64,000 nt of DNA from Natronomonas sp. (GTDB taxonomy: Archaea > Halobacteriota > Halobacteria > Halobacteriales > Haloarculaceae), in the NCBI RefSeq assembly GCF_028274965.1, contig NZ_JAQCNO010000040.1:1-64000 (forward strand), in the 5' to 3' direction. The position numbers and the translations under genes are program-made. Within the stretch, counting starts at the first letter, position 1. Every line of letters starts with the position of its first letter. Below the pieces are notes generated by a model that saw only the letters and a list, made by a program, of their open reading frames with translations, made no database searches and had not been told where the DNA came from. Shown here in pieces: positions 59,739 through 64,000 of the stretch.

Positions 59739-60734
59739 GTGGCAGGGCCCCTCCGTTTTCGGGCGTCCACGGGGACGTGGACGCGCGATCGCGTCCGCAG
59801 CCAACTCCTCGCGCCGCTCGCCGACTCCTTCGGCGCGAGACTCGAAGAGCCGTGGTTCGAGATCGGCGACGACCGCTACGACGCGGTCCGCCTCGAGATG
59901 GACAACGGCGACCTCGCGCTGTTTTGCTTTCGTCCGGGTTCGGCCTACTGGCTCGGCAACACGGAGACCCCCGAGGCGCTGTGGCGGACCGACAAGTACA
60001 CCTTCGCCGAGGCGCCCTACGCCGTGACGCGGTGGGCCAAGCGGGAACTCACGGCGCGGTTAGAGGTGACCGACCCCTGGCTCGCCGACTTCGAGTACGT
60101 CTCGTGGTTCTTTTTGCCGGTCTTCTTCTCGAAGGACGGCCAGAACACGACGCGTCGGTTCTTCGCGGAGGACGCCGCCGGCTTCCCCGACGCGACCCGC
60201 GAGGAGGGGCTGTCGTTTTACGAGTCGCTGCTGTCGACGGGCGTGCTGGACGAGCACCGCTACACGATGTCCTCGAAACTCGGGACCTCCCCAGGGTACG
60301 ACCGCACGCGGATGCGCGCGACGATGTCGGAGTTCACCGTCGCGAAACTGCTCGTCGACGCCGGCCTCGCGTTCGAACCCGAGGTCGAGCAGGCGAGCGG
60401 ACACGCGCTGGATTTCGCCGTTGGCGAGCACCTCGTCGAGGTCACCCGCCCGGAGCCGCCCGCCCGCCGTTCGCACGCGGATCACCCGGTCGCGGCCGTC
60501 AGGGAAACCGGCGGCGCAAAGCGGACCGACCAGCTCGCCGAACACCCCGAGGCGACCCTGATCATCGACTGTACCTCGTTCAGCGACGCCGAGTGGACGG
60601 CGGTCGCGGCCGAGCGCCCGGCGGTCGGCCACGAGCCGACCGTCGTCGTCAGAGCCCGCCCGAACGGCCGGATCGAAGGCTACGTTCACGGGCGGGTGCC
60701 GTTCGATCTCACCGCGGCGCTCGCGGACGCCTGA
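59739..60734 (+). CDS. DUF5784-like haloarchaeal protein
   Basis: A 331-residue soluble protein starting GTG: MAGPLRFRASTGTWTRDRVRSQLLAPLADSFGARLEEPW. It resembles the haloarchaeal family I recall as DUF5784 (SWFFLPVFFSKDGQNTTRRFFAE, YTMSSKLGTSPGYDRTRMRATMSEFTVAKLL). The C-terminal half has a nuclease-like topology (ALDFAVGEHLVEVTRPEPP, TLIIDCTSFSDAEW), but catalytic residues are not clear. Function unknown. Confidence 0.7.
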   Translation: MAGPLRFRASTGTWTRDRVRSQLLAPLADSFGARLEEPWFEIGDDRYDAVRLEMDNGDLALFCFRPGSAYWLGNTETPEALWRTDKYTFAEAPYAVTRWAKRELTARLEVTDPWLADFEYVSWFFLPVFFSKDGQNTTRRFFAEDAAGFPDATREEGLSFYESLLSTGVLDEHRYTMSSKLGTSPGYDRTRMRATMSEFTVAKLLVDAGLAFEPEVEQASGHALDFAVGEHLVEVTRPEPPARRSHADHPVAAVRETGGAKRTDQLAEHPEATLIIDCTSFSDAEWTAVAAERPAVGHEPTVVVRARPNGRIEGYVHGRVPFDLTAALADA

Positions 60735-60801
60735 GCGCTTCGCCGGTCGGGACGGTGCCGAGTCGGAACGGCTAACAGCCAGCCGCACACACACCGCTAC
60801 A

Positions 60802-62319
60802 ATGAGACTGCCCGAAACGCAACTCGCGCTGCTGGAAGCCGCCAGCGCGACCGAGGCGCGGACGATCGCACGGCTCGCCGAACGCCTCGGCGAGGACCCC
60901 GCGTCGCTCACGCGGGCCGCCTTCGAGCTCGAAGACCGGGGGCTGCTCGCCGTCGAGGAACGCGCCGCCGAAACGCGCTCGCTGACGGCCGAAGGCGAGC
61001 GGTACCGCGAGGTCGGCCTCCCCGAACGCCGGCTCCGGGCGGCCGCCCTCGAGGCCGGCGGTGCGGACGAGCCCGTCGAGATGGGGCGACTGATCGGCGA
61101 GGCCGATCTCGAGGGCGAGGTCGACATTGCCCTCTCGAACCTCGCGCGGAAGGGCTACGGCGACATCGACGGCGGCGCGGTCTCGGCGGCGCCGGACCCC
61201 GAGACCGACCCCGACGCCGATCCCGAGGCCGAGGCGCTCGACTCGATCGCCGGCGACGCCGACGCCGAGGCCGACGTCGAGAGCGCGGTTCTGGACCGGC
61301 TCGTCTCCCGCGGGCTCCTCGAGCGATCCGAGACGACCGTCCGGAGTGTCACGCTCACGGAGGCGGGCGTTACCGCGCTCATGGAGGGGATCGAGGCGGC
61401 CGAGACGGTCGGTGCGATCACGCCGGAACTGCTCACCTCGGGCGAGTGGGACGCGGTTGAGTTCGCCGAGTACAACGTCGAGGCCGACGCCGAAACGACC
61501 CACGGCGGCAAGGAGCACATCCTCCGTCGGACCGCGAACCGCGTCAAGGACGTCCTCGTCGGGATGGGCTTCGAGGAGATGTCCGGTCCCCACGCCGACG
61601 CCGACTTCTGGATCAACGACTGTCTGTTCATGCCGCAGGATCACCCGGCGCGGACCCACTGGGACCGCTTCGCGCTCGAGGTGGCCCCGATGGCCGACCT
61701 CCCGCCGGACCTCGTCGAGCGCGTCGCCGACGCCCACCGGAACGGCGTCGGCGAGGACGGCGACGGCTACCACTCGCCGTGGGACGAGGACTTCGCCCGG
61801 GCGGTCGCGTTACGCGGGCACACGACGTCGCTCTCGATGCGGTATCTCTCCGGGCAGGCCGTCGGCGAGTTGGAGCCGCCACAGCGGTACTTCAGCGTCG
61901 AGAAGGTCTACCGGAACGACACGCTCGACCCGACGCACCTCCTCGAGTTCTTCCAGATCGAGGGGTGGGTGATGGCCGAATCCCTCTCGGTGCGGGACCT
62001 GATGGGCACGTTCACCGAGTTCTACGAGCAGTTCGGGATCACGGACTTGGAGTTCAAACCGCATTACAACCCCTACACCGAACCGAGCTTCGAACTGTTC
62101 GGCCGCCACCCGGAAACCGGCGACCTGATCGAGATCGGCAACTCCGGTCTGTTCCGCGAGGAGGTGCTCTCGCCGCTCGGCGTCGAGTGCGACGTGATGG
62201 CGTGGGGACTCGCCTTAGAGCGACTCCTCATGCTGATGTACGGCTTCGAAGACATCAGGGACGTCCACGGGACGCTCTGTGATCTCGAGCTCCTGCGGAA
62301 CGTGGAGGTGGTGTACTGA
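60802..62319 (+). CDS. pheS: Phenylalanyl-tRNA synthetase alpha subunit
   Basis: A 505-residue catalytic subunit. N-terminal winged-helix domains (residues 1-170) precede the class II core: FEEMSGPHADADFWINDCLFMPQDHPARTHWD (motif 2 region), RALRGHTTSLSM, PTHLLEFFQIEGWV, and motif 3 VMAWGLALERLLMLMYG. It charges tRNA-Phe as an alpha2-beta2 enzyme with PheT. Stop overlaps the pheT start by TGATG. Confidence 0.95.
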   Translation: MRLPETQLALLEAASATEARTIARLAERLGEDPASLTRAAFELEDRGLLAVEERAAETRSLTAEGERYREVGLPERRLRAAALEAGGADEPVEMGRLIGEADLEGEVDIALSNLARKGYGDIDGGAVSAAPDPETDPDADPEAEALDSIAGDADAEADVESAVLDRLVSRGLLERSETTVRSVTLTEAGVTALMEGIEAAETVGAITPELLTSGEWDAVEFAEYNVEADAETTHGGKEHILRRTANRVKDVLVGMGFEEMSGPHADADFWINDCLFMPQDHPARTHWDRFALEVAPMADLPPDLVERVADAHRNGVGEDGDGYHSPWDEDFARAVALRGHTTSLSMRYLSGQAVGELEPPQRYFSVEKVYRNDTLDPTHLLEFFQIEGWVMAESLSVRDLMGTFTEFYEQFGITDLEFKPHYNPYTEPSFELFGRHPETGDLIEIGNSGLFREEVLSPLGVECDVMAWGLALERLLMLMYGFEDIRDVHGTLCDLELLRNVEVVY

Positions 62320-64000
62320 TGCCCGTCGTCGAGATCGACCCCGAGGAGCTCAAAACGCTCGCCGGAGCCGAGGACAAACCCGACGAGGAGCTGAAATCGG
62401 ACCTGTTCGCGCTCGGCCTCGAGTTCGAGGGCCGGACCGACAACGGGGCCTTCGAACTCGAGTTCGCCCCCGACCGGCTCGACCGGCTCTCCGTCGAGGG
62501 GATCGCCCGATCCCTCCGGTACCAGTACGGCCACGACCGCGGCGTCTACCTCCCGAGCGTCAACGACGCCGAGTGGGCGATCGAGGTCGACGAGTCCGTG
62601 CCCGACGAGCGCCCCTACGTGACCGGTGCGGTCGTCCGGGGGGTCGACCTCGACGAGAGCCGGCTCGAATCGATCATCCAACTCCAGGAGAAACTCCACG
62701 CGACGATGGGCCGAGAGCGCGCCAAGGGGGCGATCGGCGTCCACGACCTGGCGATGCTGAAGGGGCGCTCGGCCTCTGACGCCGGCGCCGAGGGCGCCGA
62801 CGAGCCCGGGACCGACCCGACAGGAGACGCGCCCCCAACGTCGATGTCGACGCCGGCGACGAGCGACGACCCGACGAACGGGCCCGAAAAGACGATCACG
62901 TACCGCGGCGTCGCGCCCGACGGCGATCGCTTCGTCCCGCTCGACGACGACGCGGACCGGACGCCGGCCGAGGTGCTCGAGACGCACCCGACCGGCGACA
63001 CCTACGGCGATCTCGTTTCGGGCTTCGAGCGGTACCCGGCCATCTACGACGACATCGGGCTCTTCTCGTTCCCGCCGGTCATCAACGGCAAGCGGACCGA
63101 GGTCGACGAGGGCTCGCGGGACCTCCTCATCGAGATGACCGGCACGGACCAATGGACGATCGACCGGATGCTCGCGATCGTCTGTTACGCCCTCGACGCC
63201 CGCGGCGGCCAACTCGAGGCGCTCGAGGTCCGCTACGGCGACCGGACGCTCCCCCGGCCGGACCTCTCGACGGAGACGAAACGCCTCGCCCACGAGCACG
63301 TCGAGACGACCCTCGGCATCGACCTCCCCGGCGCTGACGTCGTCGATCTGCTCGAACGGGCCGGCCTCGACGCCGACGCGACGAACGATCCGGACACGGA
63401 GCCGTCCCAGCATGACGCCTCCGGCCCCGACATCGAGCGCGTCCCGCGGCGCGCGGCGAGCCCGGACACCGCCCCCTCCGATCCGGACGACGGCTCCGGG
63501 TCGACTGACGAATCGGGGCTCGTTTACGAGGTCGAGATCCCGCCGTACCGGGTCGACGTGCTCCACCCGATGGACCTCGTCGACGACATCGGCCGGGCCT
63601 ACGGGTTCAACGACCTCGACCCGCGATACCCCGACGTCTCGACGGTCGGCGGTCGAACCGAGGCCTCGCGGCTCGAGGACGCGGCCCGCGACGCCCTGGT
63701 CGGCCTCGGCTTCGAGGACCTGTTGAACTTCCATCTGACGGACGAGACGGCGCTGTTCGAGCGGATGTCGCTGTCGCCCGACGACGACGCCCTCGGGGCC
63801 CGGACGCCGCCGCGGATCACCGAGCCCTACAGCGAGGCCTACACCGCCGTCCGGACGTGGGCGCTGCCGTCGCTGCTGTCGGTGCTCGAGAACAACACCC
63901 ACCGGGCGTACCCCCAGGACCTCGCCGAGATCGGACTCGTCGCCGGCGTCGACGACGACGAGCCGACCGGCGTCGCCGAACACCGCTCCGTGGCCGCCGT
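62319..64000 (+). CDS. pheT: Phenylalanyl-tRNA synthetase beta subunit (partial)
   Basis: The first 560 codons run off the right edge. B1/B5 domains are visible: MPVVEIDPEELKTLAGAED, FELEFAPDRLDRLSVEGIARSLRY, GFERYPAIYDDIGLFSFPPVINGKRTEVD, YEVEIPPYRVDVLHPMDLVDDIGRAYGFND. Two acidic, disordered inserts (near residues 155-195 and 350-395) interrupt conserved blocks. Not in the ORF track because it lacks a stop in the window. Confidence 0.93.
   Translation, partial: MPVVEIDPEELKTLAGAEDKPDEELKSDLFALGLEFEGRTDNGAFELEFAPDRLDRLSVEGIARSLRYQYGHDRGVYLPSVNDAEWAIEVDESVPDERPYVTGAVVRGVDLDESRLESIIQLQEKLHATMGRERAKGAIGVHDLAMLKGRSASDAGAEGADEPGTDPTGDAPPTSMSTPATSDDPTNGPEKTITYRGVAPDGDRFVPLDDDADRTPAEVLETHPTGDTYGDLVSGFERYPAIYDDIGLFSFPPVINGKRTEVDEGSRDLLIEMTGTDQWTIDRMLAIVCYALDARGGQLEALEVRYGDRTLPRPDLSTETKRLAHEHVETTLGIDLPGADVVDLLERAGLDADATNDPDTEPSQHDASGPDIERVPRRAASPDTAPSDPDDGSGSTDESGLVYEVEIPPYRVDVLHPMDLVDDIGRAYGFNDLDPRYPDVSTVGGRTEASRLEDAARDALVGLGFEDLLNFHLTDETALFERMSLSPDDDALGARTPPRITEPYSEAYTAVRTWALPSLLSVLENNTHRAYPQDLAEIGLVAGVDDDEPTGVAEHRSVAA

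Overview
This window is haloarchaeal chromosome. The DNA is GC-rich, the predicted proteins are strongly acidic, many genes look leaderless (a TATA-like box about 25 nt before the start codon), and the gene set is archaeal or specifically haloarchaeal: Orc1/Cdc6 with oapABC, PriL, ABCE1/Rli, TFS, NAC, archaeal TrmI, Hjc, FAU-1, F420-dependent NpdG, archaemetzincin, and many small haloarchaeal DUF proteins. I cannot name the genus from sequence alone; a Haloferacales-like relative is a guess.

Layout. 0-16.5 kb: an ABC-2 exporter, the ribonuclease FAU-1 with a triplicated 3' end, a PrsW-type membrane protease, NpdG, a HAD/UPF0146 pair divergent from archaemetzincin, GIY-YIG, zinc-ribbon and LarB genes, a minimal histone-fold protein, sugar-phosphate enzymes (RpiA, GlmM), a class V aminotransferase and an acyl-CoA dehydrogenase. 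16.6-23.2 kb: the main replication-origin locus. Orc1/Cdc6 diverges from the oapA-oapB-oapC operon across an origin with a perfect 30-bp inverted pair of origin recognition boxes (ORBs) around an AT-rich core; a second, divergent Orc1/Cdc6 faces the cluster from the far side. 23.3-37.3 kb: NAC-TrmI, TFS, an MFS transporter, a class-2-lipase-like hydrolase, an atypical receiver-only protein, primase large subunit and aspartate kinase. 37.4-41.9 kb: a three-subunit molybdenum hydroxylase operon (2Fe-2S, Mo-binding, FAD) and a small winged-helix regulator. 42-49 kb: a membrane protein start-coupled to Rli, a DUF389 membrane protein, a SIMPL protein behind a double palindromic operator-like element, a Nog1-like GTPase, Hjc and a nucleoside phosphorylase-like protein. 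49.1-52.1 kb: polyhydroxyalkanoate synthase phaE-phaC (PhaC carries a helix-hairpin-helix tail) beside a second copy of the lipase-like hydrolase. 53.6-57.9 kb: an AT-richer accessory island between tRNA-Phe(GAA) and tRNA-Val(TAC), holding gene debris and one intact receiver-PAS-PAS histidine kinase; both tRNA genes have partial 3'-end copies about 110 bp away. 58-64 kb: conserved housekeeping and hypothetical genes ending in pheS-pheT (pheT runs off the window).

The best leads are the origin architecture (including ORB-like boxes inside coding sequence), the tRNA-bounded island with duplicated tRNA ends, the hydrolase paralogue at the PHA locus, the receiver lacking its phospho-acceptor aspartate, and the double palindrome at 45.56 kb. 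I found no CRISPR array, intact insertion sequence or rRNA. All identifications are by eye; DUF names are from memory and marked where uncertain.
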